Both the position numbers and the translations under genes were made by a program. A stretch of 24,350 nucleotides of DNA from Desulfococcus sp041737845 (lineage in GTDB: Bacteria > Desulfobacterota > Desulfobacteria > Desulfobacterales > Desulfococcaceae). Location of the stretch: NCBI RefSeq assembly GCF_041737845.1, contig NZ_JBGSQX010000064.1, forward strand, positions 1 through 24,350, in the 5' to 3' direction. The notes beneath the pieces are model-generated. The model saw nothing but the letters and a program-made list of their open reading frames with translations, was not told the DNA's origin and did not search any database. Shown here piece by piece: positions 17,030 to 24,005 of the stretch. Position 1 is the first letter of the stretch. Each line of letters starts with the position of its first letter.

Positions 17030-17317
17030 ATGACGACTTCGAAAAAGGATTATATCCGAGACGTAGAAGAAACCCTCCAAAAATGGAATGATCGACTGGA
17101 TGAGTTGGCTGTCGAGGTGAAAACCACGGCACCGGAGCGTCGGCATGAACTCGAGTCTCTCATCGTCACGATCATTGAGAACAGGAATTTCATTGAGATG
17201 CAGGTGAAGGCGCTCAAAAAATCGGGAGACAGCTGGCTCAACCTGAGGGAAAGCGTTGAGAGCGCCGCCAAAAACATCGACGCGAACTACCGCAGCGCTC
17301 TGGCGTACATCATGTAG
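17030..17317 (+). CDS. Small coiled-coil protein, 95 residues
   Basis: A short soluble protein, strongly charged and almost certainly all-helical. Heptad-like spacing of Leu/Val/Ile runs from VEETLQKWNDRLDELAVEV through LESLIVTIIENRNFIEMQV, and a Trp sits near the C-terminus (SWLNLRESV). There is no signal peptide. It resembles small stress-related coiled-coil proteins (sll1863-like), a loose similarity by pattern only. The AGAGGAGG ribosome site (17015-17022) 7 bases before the ATG and a promoter with a perfect -35 suggest good expression. It is monocistronic or leads into the secreted-protein gene 230 bases later. That gap contains a small GC hairpin at 17430-17443 without a T-run and nothing else I can name. 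Confidence 0.8.
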   Translation: MTTSKKDYIRDVEETLQKWNDRLDELAVEVKTTAPERRHELESLIVTIIENRNFIEMQVKALKKSGDSWLNLRESVESAAKNIDANYRSALAYIM

Positions 17318-17547
17318 GAACCGAAGACGACAGGCGCGGACCCGTCGTTTGCAGATGACGGCCAGCCCATTGGCTCCCGGGACCCTGCGGATCGGAAACC
17401 GACGCCGCCGGATCGTCAAAGGCCGGTTCGGGCTCCGCAGCCCCCCAGCATCACCAGGCGTTTTACCCATCCGAAGTATCCTCCTCCGCGCTCCGAGCGA
17501 AGGGCGTTTTGTGGACGATACTCAAGGATGACATGCGAGGATTTACA

Positions 17548-19101
17548 ATGGTCGATATCCTTTTTTTCTCCCGCTTTGCCCGCACCGCCCTGTGCCGCCT
17601 CATTTTTTTCGGCATTTCGGTTGCTGCGGTTCTTCACGGGGGAGCCCCGCACGCCGGGGAGGTAGCCCTCCGTTGGGACGCACCGGGGGTTATCGTCAGC
17701 GGATACAAAATACATTATGGACCCGAGAGCCGCAGCTATACCCAGAGCATTGACGTGGGCAATACCCTGGAGTCCAGAATCTCGGATCTTGAAGAGGACG
17801 CCACCTACTATTTCGCGGCGACGGCTTACATCGCCAACGGCGCCACCATCGTCAACGTCCACGACCCCGCCGGGGGCGGAAAAGTCATTCGCTTTGACGG
17901 CGCGGGTCTCGACCATGGGTACCGGCTTTGGACGGGCGGCATGTCCGAATGGGGAGCCCCGGATCAGTTCGTCATGGAATGGCGCATGAACTATTCGGAG
18001 CCGTTTGAGGTCTTCATCGACATCGAAACCACCCGGGGACACCGCTATCTCGCCTATCCGCCGGTGGACGGCGACACCCTCGGAGAGGATGAATTCGTGA
18101 GGCACGGCATCGGCGCCTTCATCACAAACGGCGGCTGGCATACGGTGGTGCGCGACCTTCAGAAAGACCTGGAAGCGGCCCAGCCCGGCACCCGAATCAT
18201 AGCCGTCAACAGCTTCATGATCCGCGGCAACGGCAGCGTGGACGACATCAAACTGCACCGGCGCTTTCCCGGCGCACCCAATCCCCATGCCCTCTACACC
18301 ACCGTTTACGAAGACGGCGAAGACGGCCTTTCGGACGGCTGGCATCTTTACCTCAACCATACCGGCCCGGGAGGCTTCATTGAGAGCGGTTTTTCCAATG
18401 AGGTGGCGGCCTACATCCCCAGGGTCGACACGGATAACGACGGACTTCCGGACAGCATGGAACTGTCCGAGACCGGAACCGATCCCCGGGATCCGGACAC
18501 CGACGGCGACGGCAGCATCGACGGCATGGAGATCCATCTGGGCACGAGCCCCCTCGACGGGAACGACGTCCCGGCGCCCGGCGGCCTCACGACGGTATAT
18601 GAGGACGGGAACAGCGGCACGACCCACCGATGGCATGTCTATCTCGATCTGACCGATCGGAGCGCCCCCCCGGAAGCGGCCATCGTCTTCGACCCCGATC
18701 GGCAAGGCAATGTCGTGCAATTGAGCGGTTCGGGCATCGATCACGGCTACCGCCTCCGGTCCGACACTCTTTCCGATTGGCGGAACACCGACCAGTTCAT
18801 CCTCCAGTGGAGCATGAACTATTCGGAAAATTTCGAGATTTTCATTGATACGCTTACGAGGGCGGGACGCCGCTTTTTGATCTATTCGCCCGTTGCCCAG
18901 AACCTCCTGGGCAGCGGCCAGCTTGTGAGATACGGCATCGGCGATGACGCCGCGGACGGGACATGGCGAACATTTGTGAGAGACCTCCAGGCGGATCTGG
19001 AAAACGCCCAGCCCGGCGCAATGCTCCTCGAGGTGAACGGCTTCCTGATTCGGGGAAGCGGCCGGGTGGATGACATCAAACTGCACGGCGAATTCCGGTA
19101 A
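17548..19101 (+). CDS. Secreted protein: interrupted FN3-like domain, type 3 Ca repeats, duplicated 130-residue module
   Basis: A 517-residue exported protein of unknown function. Residues 1-37 are a signal peptide (hydrophobic 15-29, ending APHA-G). A fibronectin III-like fold starts at 38 (VALRWDAPGVIVSGYKIHYG) and stops at ATYYFAATAY (85-94). Its usual last strand, ESGFSNEVAAYIP, appears only at 279-291. Between them lies module copy 1 (111-240) and a short motif, TTVYEDG...WHLYL (251-269). Residues 293-340 carry DxDxDG-type calcium repeats (DTDNDGLPD, DTDGDGSID). The short motif returns at 348-366 and is followed by module copy 2 (387-516), which ends the protein. The copies align without gaps, about 70 of 130 residues identical by hand. 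GAGGA lies 6 bases before the ATG; ATG 17533 and TTG 17509 are alternatives. Confidence 0.85.
   Translation: MVDILFFSRFARTALCRLIFFGISVAAVLHGGAPHAGEVALRWDAPGVIVSGYKIHYGPESRSYTQSIDVGNTLESRISDLEEDATYYFAATAYIANGATIVNVHDPAGGGKVIRFDGAGLDHGYRLWTGGMSEWGAPDQFVMEWRMNYSEPFEVFIDIETTRGHRYLAYPPVDGDTLGEDEFVRHGIGAFITNGGWHTVVRDLQKDLEAAQPGTRIIAVNSFMIRGNGSVDDIKLHRRFPGAPNPHALYTTVYEDGEDGLSDGWHLYLNHTGPGGFIESGFSNEVAAYIPRVDTDNDGLPDSMELSETGTDPRDPDTDGDGSIDGMEIHLGTSPLDGNDVPAPGGLTTVYEDGNSGTTHRWHVYLDLTDRSAPPEAAIVFDPDRQGNVVQLSGSGIDHGYRLRSDTLSDWRNTDQFILQWSMNYSENFEIFIDTLTRAGRRFLIYSPVAQNLLGSGQLVRYGIGDDAADGTWRTFVRDLQADLENAQPGAMLLEVNGFLIRGSGRVDDIKLHGEFR
17878..18267 (+). repeat. Module copy 1 of the secreted protein
   Basis: This encodes residues 111-240 of the secreted protein, beginning GKVIRFDGAGLDHGYRL and ending NGSVDDIKLHRRF. 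It aligns with copy 2 across all 130 residues with no gap at about 54% identity by hand. Strongly kept are DHGYRL, DQF, MNYSE, RDLQ, AQPG and VDDIKLH. The divergence is clearly old, since the DNA differs at many third positions. Confidence 0.85.
18706..19095 (+). repeat. Module copy 2 of the secreted protein
   Basis: This encodes residues 387-516, beginning GNVVQLSGSGIDHGYRL and ending GRVDDIKLHGEF at the protein C-terminus. It is the counterpart of copy 1. Here the short TTVYEDG/WH.YL motif comes before the module, whereas for copy 1 it comes after it. Confidence 0.85.
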
Positions 19102-19127
19102 CCCGGAGCCCGCGGCGCGCCGGAAGC

Positions 19128-19805
19128 TTAAGATGGATCAGGGTCCTCAGGGTCCTCCGGCGCCTCGGATGGCAGGGGGACTTCGACCCGATTCGTTTTG
19201 CCGCCCTGGGCATAATTCACGACCAGCGCCCTGGGATTCGGGATGTTCGGCAGAAAAGCGCTGCCCTCCACCTTGCCGGCGGGCGCAAGCTCGACATTTT
19301 TCAAAACACGAAGCATAAAGTCCCGTTTCGCCTTTGCCTTTGACCCGGCAGACGATGCTTTTGTGGCGTTTGACAGCAGGCCAAAGAGGGTCCCGCCGCA
19401 GGGAACGAACTGCGTCGCGGCCATGCCCGCCGCCGTACCGACCACATCGCTCGCCAGTTCCCCGCCGACCGTAGGCGGTGCGGTGATCTGCTCATACCCC
19501 GATGCGGAATCGACGTATCGTCCGTCCTGATTGAGCAATTTGACGTTCTGCACCGTGAGCAGATCTGTTCCGAGGTTTTTGATTTCCATGATATATTCGC
19601 GCCAGCCGGGATCTTCGATCAGGGCGCCCTCATCATCCTGCCGGGCAATGGCCCTCAGCACCACAGCCACGTCGGTCGTTTCCATCCGGATGGGGTCGAA
19701 CGTCCCGGCGGGGCTGGAAAGCGTCACCACCTTCGGCCTTCCACAGCCTGCAACGGCCAGGATCAGGGCAAGCAGCGGCAGGATAAACCAAGTGCGCACC
19801 CGCAT
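19128..19805 (-). CDS. Lipoprotein of unknown function
   Basis: A 225-residue protein beginning MRVRTWFILPLLALILAVAGC, an exemplary lipoprotein signal with lipobox VAGC and lipidated Cys21. The mature N-terminal half (VTLSSPAGTFDPIRMETTDV, then WREYIMEIKNLGTDLL) looks like a beta-rich domain describing relations between extracellular strands. A Gly/Ala-rich weakly hydrophobic stretch (about 114-150, GGELASDVVGTAAGMAATQ) follows, then a basic KAKAKRDF patch and an acidic, Pro-rich tail made by a short DNA repeat (EAPEDPEDPDP). I recognise no family. GAGGAG lies 5 bases before the ATG. It converges with the secreted-protein gene, 26 bases apart. Confidence 0.8.
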   Translation of the reverse strand: MRVRTWFILPLLALILAVAGCGRPKVVTLSSPAGTFDPIRMETTDVAVVLRAIARQDDEGALIEDPGWREYIMEIKNLGTDLLTVQNVKLLNQDGRYVDSASGYEQITAPPTVGGELASDVVGTAAGMAATQFVPCGGTLFGLLSNATKASSAGSKAKAKRDFMLRVLKNVELAPAGKVEGSAFLPNIPNPRALVVNYAQGGKTNRVEVPLPSEAPEDPEDPDPS

Positions 19806-19833
19806 AAAAACTCCTCAAACCAAAATAGACGGC

Positions 19834-19864
19834 GCCGGCCGCAATGAGACGGACTCCGGCCGGC
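19834..19864 (-). other. GC-rich hairpin between the lipoprotein and transporter genes
   Basis: Arms GCCGGCCG (19834-19841) and CGGCCGGC (19857-19864) pair perfectly over 8 bp around a 15-base loop. On the minus strand it follows the transporter stop by 40 bases and precedes the lipoprotein start by 28. The T-rich TATTTT comes several bases later, so it is at best a weak terminator; it may instead stabilise mRNA ends. Confidence 0.35.
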
Positions 19865-19904
19865 CCGGTCGACCCAAGAGATACAATCTCCGTTCCTCCT
19901 GGAA

Positions 19905-20435
19905 TTACAGCCTTTTTTTCTCAAACCAGAAAAACATCGCGAGGATACCCGCCCAGAACAAGGAAACGATGATCCACTGAGAAATACCCAACGCCTCGGG
20001 CAGACCGATCTTTCCAAAGTCTTTCCATGCAATCACGGTGGATTTAAAAAAGGGATAAATCTCTGCATAGAGTGCCGCCCCGCCCACCATGCCGATCATG
20101 GCAAATACGGCATGCCAGCGCCCCTCGCCCAGAGCGCCCAGAGAGGTGCCGGGGCAGAAACCCATGATCGCCCATCCGGCACCGAACAAGGCGCCTCCGA
20201 TCAGCACGGCGCCGACATTCATGGGCTTGTGGCTCAATTTGATCATTTCCAGATTCGAGAGGATGAGGATCCCGACCATTCCCACCAGAATCGCCGACAG
20301 CATGAACTTGAATATCGTCATGTCTCTGAAAAGCATCGCCCCGACCTGTTTGTCGAACCGAAGAACCCGCCCTTTCTGCAGCAAAAATCCGAACAATACG
20401 CCGGTGACAAGCCCCAGCCACTGCTCCGTGCTCAT
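19905..20435 (-). CDS. YeeE/YedE-type sulfur transporter, second half
   Basis: A 176-residue inner-membrane protein with hydrophobic segments near 7-20, 43-60, 74-93, 108-128 and 152-170. The key motif is GFCPGTSLGALG with Cys94, which matches the Cys-containing re-entrant loops of the YeeE/YedE (DUF395, TsuA) family that conducts thiosulfate or other reduced sulfur. Full-length TsuA proteins have two such halves in one chain; here each half is a separate gene. The ATG at 20435 follows AGGAGG by 7 bases and overlaps the stop of the first half in ATGA, so the two subunits should be made together. The longer reading frame would run back through the other gene. Confidence 0.88.
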   Translation of the reverse strand: MSTEQWLGLVTGVLFGFLLQKGRVLRFDKQVGAMLFRDMTIFKFMLSAILVGMVGILILSNLEMIKLSHKPMNVGAVLIGGALFGAGWAIMGFCPGTSLGALGEGRWHAVFAMIGMVGGAALYAEIYPFFKSTVIAWKDFGKIGLPEALGISQWIIVSLFWAGILAMFFWFEKKRL

Positions 20436-20983
20436 GAGGCCCTCCTTGCATACACGATATGCGCAACCAAGACGCCCACGCCGAAAAACATGGCCAGCGC
20501 CGCAAATGAACTCACCGACAACTGCATCATGCCGCTGAGACCGTGTCCGCTGGGGCATCCGTCGGCCAGACGGGCGCCCACCATGGCGACGGCCCCGCCG
20601 ATCAAAGCTGCGGCGGCCCGCTTTCCGATGGAGGGCCCAAACCGCTCCTCCCATGTGGGGGGAACGCCCTCCAGCCGGAAGCTTCCGTCCATGGCAGACG
20701 AAATCAGCGCACCCAGGACGATCCCGACAACCAGCATGAACTGCCAGTCCACGCGGACCTTGGTTTCGGCATAATACTCGTTGGACGCCACGTGCTCCGG
20801 GGAAACGGCGCGCTCCACAAAGCCGGCAGCGCGCACGAAGGTGGTTGACGCTCCTAAATAACTGGTTTTACCAAGCAGATGGGTGGTTGCAAGAACCGAG
20901 GCGATCGCCAGGAGACCCACCAGCGCCCCGGCGAGGTAGGGGCTCCATCCGCCGTCATCTGTTTTCCTTTTCATCGACTTCAT
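20432..20983 (-). CDS. YeeE/YedE-type sulfur transporter, first half
   Basis: A 183-residue membrane protein of the YeeE/YedE family, with hydrophobic segments at about 16-37, 81-98, 122-140 and 153-176. The conserved loop is ADGCPSGHGLSG with Cys143. Between the first two helices lies a polar stretch of about 40 residues (FVERAVSPEHVASNEYYAET), probably extracytoplasmic. Together with the next gene it likely forms a heteromeric sulfur-compound importer (thiosulfate is the known substrate of TsuA; the substrate here is inferred). AAGGAGG lies 5 bases before the ATG, and a short hairpin CCCGA-CTT-TCGGG (21002-21014) is just upstream. No convincing promoter was found in the 219-base gap before it, although a lone TTGACA sits at 21129-21124. 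Confidence 0.88.
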   Translation of the reverse strand: MKSMKRKTDDGGWSPYLAGALVGLLAIASVLATTHLLGKTSYLGASTTFVRAAGFVERAVSPEHVASNEYYAETKVRVDWQFMLVVGIVLGALISSAMDGSFRLEGVPPTWEERFGPSIGKRAAAALIGGAVAMVGARLADGCPSGHGLSGMMQLSVSSFAALAMFFGVGVLVAHIVYARRAS

Positions 20984-21202
20984 CGACGCCTCCTTTTTTC
21001 ACCCGACTTTCGGGGGGGTTGTCCGGTTGAGACCAAAGGTATGTCAGATGGTGATCCGAACCCTGTCTGCGAAAGAGACGGCGCTTCCGGATCCTTTCAA
21101 AAAGAATCAGGTTATCGCGGATCTGTCAATACAAAAGCGTTTCGGCGACGACGGGCCAGGACAGGGTCCGGCGGCCGGGCCTCCGGGACGGACAGCGCTA
21201 TC

Positions 21203-22210
21203 TCAGGGCAATACCCCGAGTGCCCCGGCCCCGCCAGGTTTCTCCGGGAGTTCCGGCATGGCGAGCGCCCCGGCCATGTGATGCGGCGCCTTTCCGCTCA
21301 GGATGGGGCGGAGGGCGTTTTTCGCGAACCAGGCGATGCCTGCGGTGTTGAAGTGCATGTGGTCGTAATAGAAGCGCCGGTCCTGCATGGCCGACTCGAG
21401 GTTGACATAGGCGACGTGCTCGCCGTTTTCCGCGGCCGCCCGGAGCTTCCGGTCCACCTCGGGAAGGCCCGGGAAATCGCGCATCAGGAGGGGCAGCATG
21501 ACGTAGGTGATCCGGCTGCCGTTCTTTTTGGCCAGGGCGTTGATCCGGTCGACGACCGGGCTGTAGCGCTCGAAATTGCCCTCCCCGTAACGATCGAGAT
21601 AATGCTGCCGGGCCTCCTCCAGCTTGGCGCCGTCGATGGTTTTGAGCCTGCCCTCGGTGAGGCCCGGCCCGGCGTAGCGGGAGATGCCCGCCCAGTCGTC
21701 GACCGCGATCATCTGGAGGTAGGAAAAGATGCGGTCCTGGGGGTAGCCTTCCAGGATCAGGTTCCAGAGGATCGAGAGTTCAAAGGGTTCGTCCCGCAGG
21801 AAGAAGTCGTTGTTTTCGTTGTTGATGGCGGAGAAGAAGACCCATGGGTCCACCAGGTAGAGGATGTGGTCCACGGTGTTGCCGCGGCTGTAGAAATGGG
21901 AGAGATGCAGCTCCGCGGGCATGAGTCCGCCGCCGCCGCCCTTGGAGAGGTTGACGACCCGCTCGCCCAGGATCGCCTCCAGCACGCGGTGGTTGCCGTC
22001 CCTGGACAGCACGCGGCCCCGCGAGGTCCCCAGGATGGCGACGCCGTAATGCTGGTTTTCCCCCATCACGAGGAGGTTCGATTCGGTGACGTCGATATCC
22101 AGGCGGACATCGCGGTTCCGCCCTGAAAAAAACAGGAGCACGGCCGCCAGAATCGCCGCGTTCAGGAGCCCGAAGGCCGCTGTTTTGATGAAAAACCGTT
22201 TTGCCTGCAT
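21203..22210 (-). CDS. SGNH-like membrane-anchored protein, partner of the MBOAT acyltransferase
   Basis: A 335-residue protein with one N-terminal membrane anchor (about 9-29) and an exported SGNH-like domain. The nucleophile loop reads AILGTSRGR with Ser63, and the C-terminal catalytic pair is Asp283/His286 in YYDHMHFN. Partners of this kind (AlgJ/AlgX, DltD, PatB-like) transfer acyl groups carried through the membrane by an MBOAT protein onto polysaccharide, and the MBOAT gene is immediately upstream. The last ~35 residues are Gly/Pro-rich and probably disordered. The ATG at 22210 is preferred to a TTG two codons earlier; both have weak ribosome sites. Substrate unknown. Confidence 0.85.
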   Translation of the reverse strand: MQAKRFFIKTAAFGLLNAAILAAVLLFFSGRNRDVRLDIDVTESNLLVMGENQHYGVAILGTSRGRVLSRDGNHRVLEAILGERVVNLSKGGGGGLMPAELHLSHFYSRGNTVDHILYLVDPWVFFSAINNENNDFFLRDEPFELSILWNLILEGYPQDRIFSYLQMIAVDDWAGISRYAGPGLTEGRLKTIDGAKLEEARQHYLDRYGEGNFERYSPVVDRINALAKKNGSRITYVMLPLLMRDFPGLPEVDRKLRAAAENGEHVAYVNLESAMQDRRFYYDHMHFNTAGIAWFAKNALRPILSGKAPHHMAGALAMPELPEKPGGAGALGVLP

Positions 22211-22228
22211 GGTCAATTCGACACCCGA

Positions 22229-23671
22229 TCAAAACTGAAAATAGATGAACTCCTGCTGCACCCCGAACACCCCGGAAACCATCACTGCCCAGACGGTTGC
22301 CGTGTAGATCGACCACCGGGCCGCCATGGGCAGCCGCGCCACGGCATCCTGGATCCCCCTCCGCCGCTCGGTCATGTCCACGGCGAACAGGACCATCACC
22401 AGCAGCACGGAGCGCAGGAACGACGGCAGGCCGACCACCTGTACCCCCATGTCGGAGGGATCGATCAGGAACATCTTGCCGATGACGGCCAAGGCATCGC
22501 CCACGGTATTGGCCCGGAAGAAGATCCAGGCGAAGCAGACCATGGCCAGGGTGATGCCCGTCCGGACGGCGCGGTTCATGAAGCGGGCCTCGCCCGGAAA
22601 CCACCGGTCGGCCAGGCGGGCCTGGAAATGGCCGGTCATGTTCTCCAGGATCAGGTAGCACCCGTGGAGGGCCCCCCAGATCACGAAGGTCCAGTTGGCG
22701 CCGTGCCAGAGGCCGCTCAGCAGAAAGGTCACAAAGAGGTTGTAGTACCAGCGCCCGGTCGAAGCGCGCTTCCCGCCCAGGGGAATATAGACGTAGTCCC
22801 GGAACCAGGTGGAAAGGGAGATATGCCAGCGCTGCCAGAATTCGCGGATCGACTTGGAGAAATAGGGCCGCCTGAAATTCTCCATGAGGTCGTAGCCCAT
22901 GACCCGGGACGCCCCGCGGGCCATGTCGGTGTATCCCGAAAAATCGCAGTAGATCTGAATGGCGAAGAGAAACGTGGCCGCCAGTAGCGGAACCCCCCGG
23001 TAGTCGCCCACGTGGTTGTAAACCTGGTTGACGTAGACCGCCACGTGATCGGCGATGGCCACCTTCTTGAAGAGGCCCCAGAGCATGAGGCGGAGACCGT
23101 CGGTCACCCGCGCGTAGTCGAATTCATAGCGTCCCCGGAACTGGGGCAGAAGATGATGGGTCCGCTCGATGGGGCCGGCCACGAGCTGGGGCCAGAAGGA
23201 GACATAGAGGGCGTATATCCCCAGGTGCCGCTCCGCCGGGATCCGGCCCTTGTAGACATCGATGGAGTAGCTCAGGGTCTGGAAGGTGTAGAACGAGATG
23301 CCCACCGGCAGCATCACGTGGAAGACCGGGGCGTCGTAGAAGATGTTCCAGGCCTGGAAGGCATCGGTCACCGACCGGCTCAGGAAATTGAAATACTTGT
23401 AAAAAAACAGGATGCCCAGGTTGCAGACCAGGCTGACCCACAGGTACTTCCGCCGCCCCCGCCGGTCGGGGACCCTGGACATCATCCGAGCCGCCGTATA
23501 ATCGACCAGGGTGGAAAACAGGATCAGAAGGATGTACTCGACCTTCCAGCACATGTAAAAATAGTAGCTCGCCGCGAGCAGCATCATCCACCGGAAACGG
23601 TGGGGAATCGCGAAGTAGATGCCGACGACGACGATGAAGAAAACCGCGAATTGAAGTGAGTTGAATAGCAT
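22229..23671 (-). CDS. MBOAT-family O-acyltransferase (AlgI-like)
   Basis: A 480-residue polytopic inner-membrane protein of the AlgI branch of MBOAT. It starts with the characteristic MLFNSLQFAVFF and carries FYKYFNF, PVGISFYTFQTLSYSIDVY, the amphipathic SIREFWQRWHISLSTWFRD segment with His283, and the catalytic His323 in SGLWHGANWTF. Such proteins move acetyl or other acyl groups from the cytosol toward exopolysaccharides or cell-wall polymers, working with the SGNH protein encoded next. Both histidines expected for activity are present. The ATG is supported by family start; its ribosome site is weak. The operon has its own promoter about 95 bases upstream. Confidence 0.94.
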   Translation of the reverse strand: MLFNSLQFAVFFIVVVGIYFAIPHRFRWMMLLAASYYFYMCWKVEYILLILFSTLVDYTAARMMSRVPDRRGRRKYLWVSLVCNLGILFFYKYFNFLSRSVTDAFQAWNIFYDAPVFHVMLPVGISFYTFQTLSYSIDVYKGRIPAERHLGIYALYVSFWPQLVAGPIERTHHLLPQFRGRYEFDYARVTDGLRLMLWGLFKKVAIADHVAVYVNQVYNHVGDYRGVPLLAATFLFAIQIYCDFSGYTDMARGASRVMGYDLMENFRRPYFSKSIREFWQRWHISLSTWFRDYVYIPLGGKRASTGRWYYNLFVTFLLSGLWHGANWTFVIWGALHGCYLILENMTGHFQARLADRWFPGEARFMNRAVRTGITLAMVCFAWIFFRANTVGDALAVIGKMFLIDPSDMGVQVVGLPSFLRSVLLVMVLFAVDMTERRRGIQDAVARLPMAARWSIYTATVWAVMVSGVFGVQQEFIYFQF

Positions 23672-23766
23672 GGTCGTTAAACGGGTTCAATAATGGGGGC
23701 CGGCCGAGGCCGATCTCTCGTGAGCGGACCTTCGGGACTCCCGGCCACGGATGCCGAGGTCAGGGG

Positions 23767-23795
23767 ACTATAGAGGCTTGCTTCAAGCGCGTCAA
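23767..23795 (-). promoter_or_regulatory. Promoter of the MBOAT-SGNH operon with a palindrome in its spacer
   Basis: On the minus strand TTGACG (23795-23790) is followed after exactly 17 bases by TATAGT (23772-23767), each five of six to consensus. The start would be near 23760, leaving about 90 bases of leader. The spacer contains a perfect inverted repeat GCTTG-CTT-CAAGC (23776-23788), well placed to bind a repressor. The 334-base gap 23672-24005 shows no gene; on the plus strand no convincing promoter for the divergent lipoprotein was found. Confidence 0.65.
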
Positions 23796-24005
23796 ACGGA
23801 AAATCACTGAAAATCCGGAAATAATCGGCCGCAGCCGGCGGAAAAACGGCCGGGATGCGCCTGCCGCGCTCCGGAGTTGACAATTGGTCCCGAATATGAT
23901 CTTTCATGCCGTCGTGCGCCGGATCCCTTCGGCTATCCGGCCGCGTGGATCCGGGGCCGCATGCGCCCGGAAACCTCCGCAACCCTGGAAACGGGAGATA
24001 TCTTC

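Noticed and set aside
17318..17547. Possible c-di-GMP riboswitch before the secreted-protein gene
   Set aside because: The conserved GEMM core (GGGxCxCGCAAAGCC-type and tetraloop receptor) could not be found on either strand.
19137..19155. Short direct repeat CAGGGTCCT
   Set aside because: It only encodes the Glu-Asp-Pro tail of the lipoprotein; too short for a mobile or regulatory repeat.
21002..21014. Hairpin CCCGA-CTT-TCGGG before the YeeE/YedE genes as a riboswitch
   Set aside because: A 5-bp stem alone; no conserved aptamer around it, though it may influence translation slightly.
23877..23900. TTGACA and TATGAT before the pectate-lyase-like gene
   Set aside because: The boxes are good but separated by only 12 bases, too close for a sigma-70 promoter.
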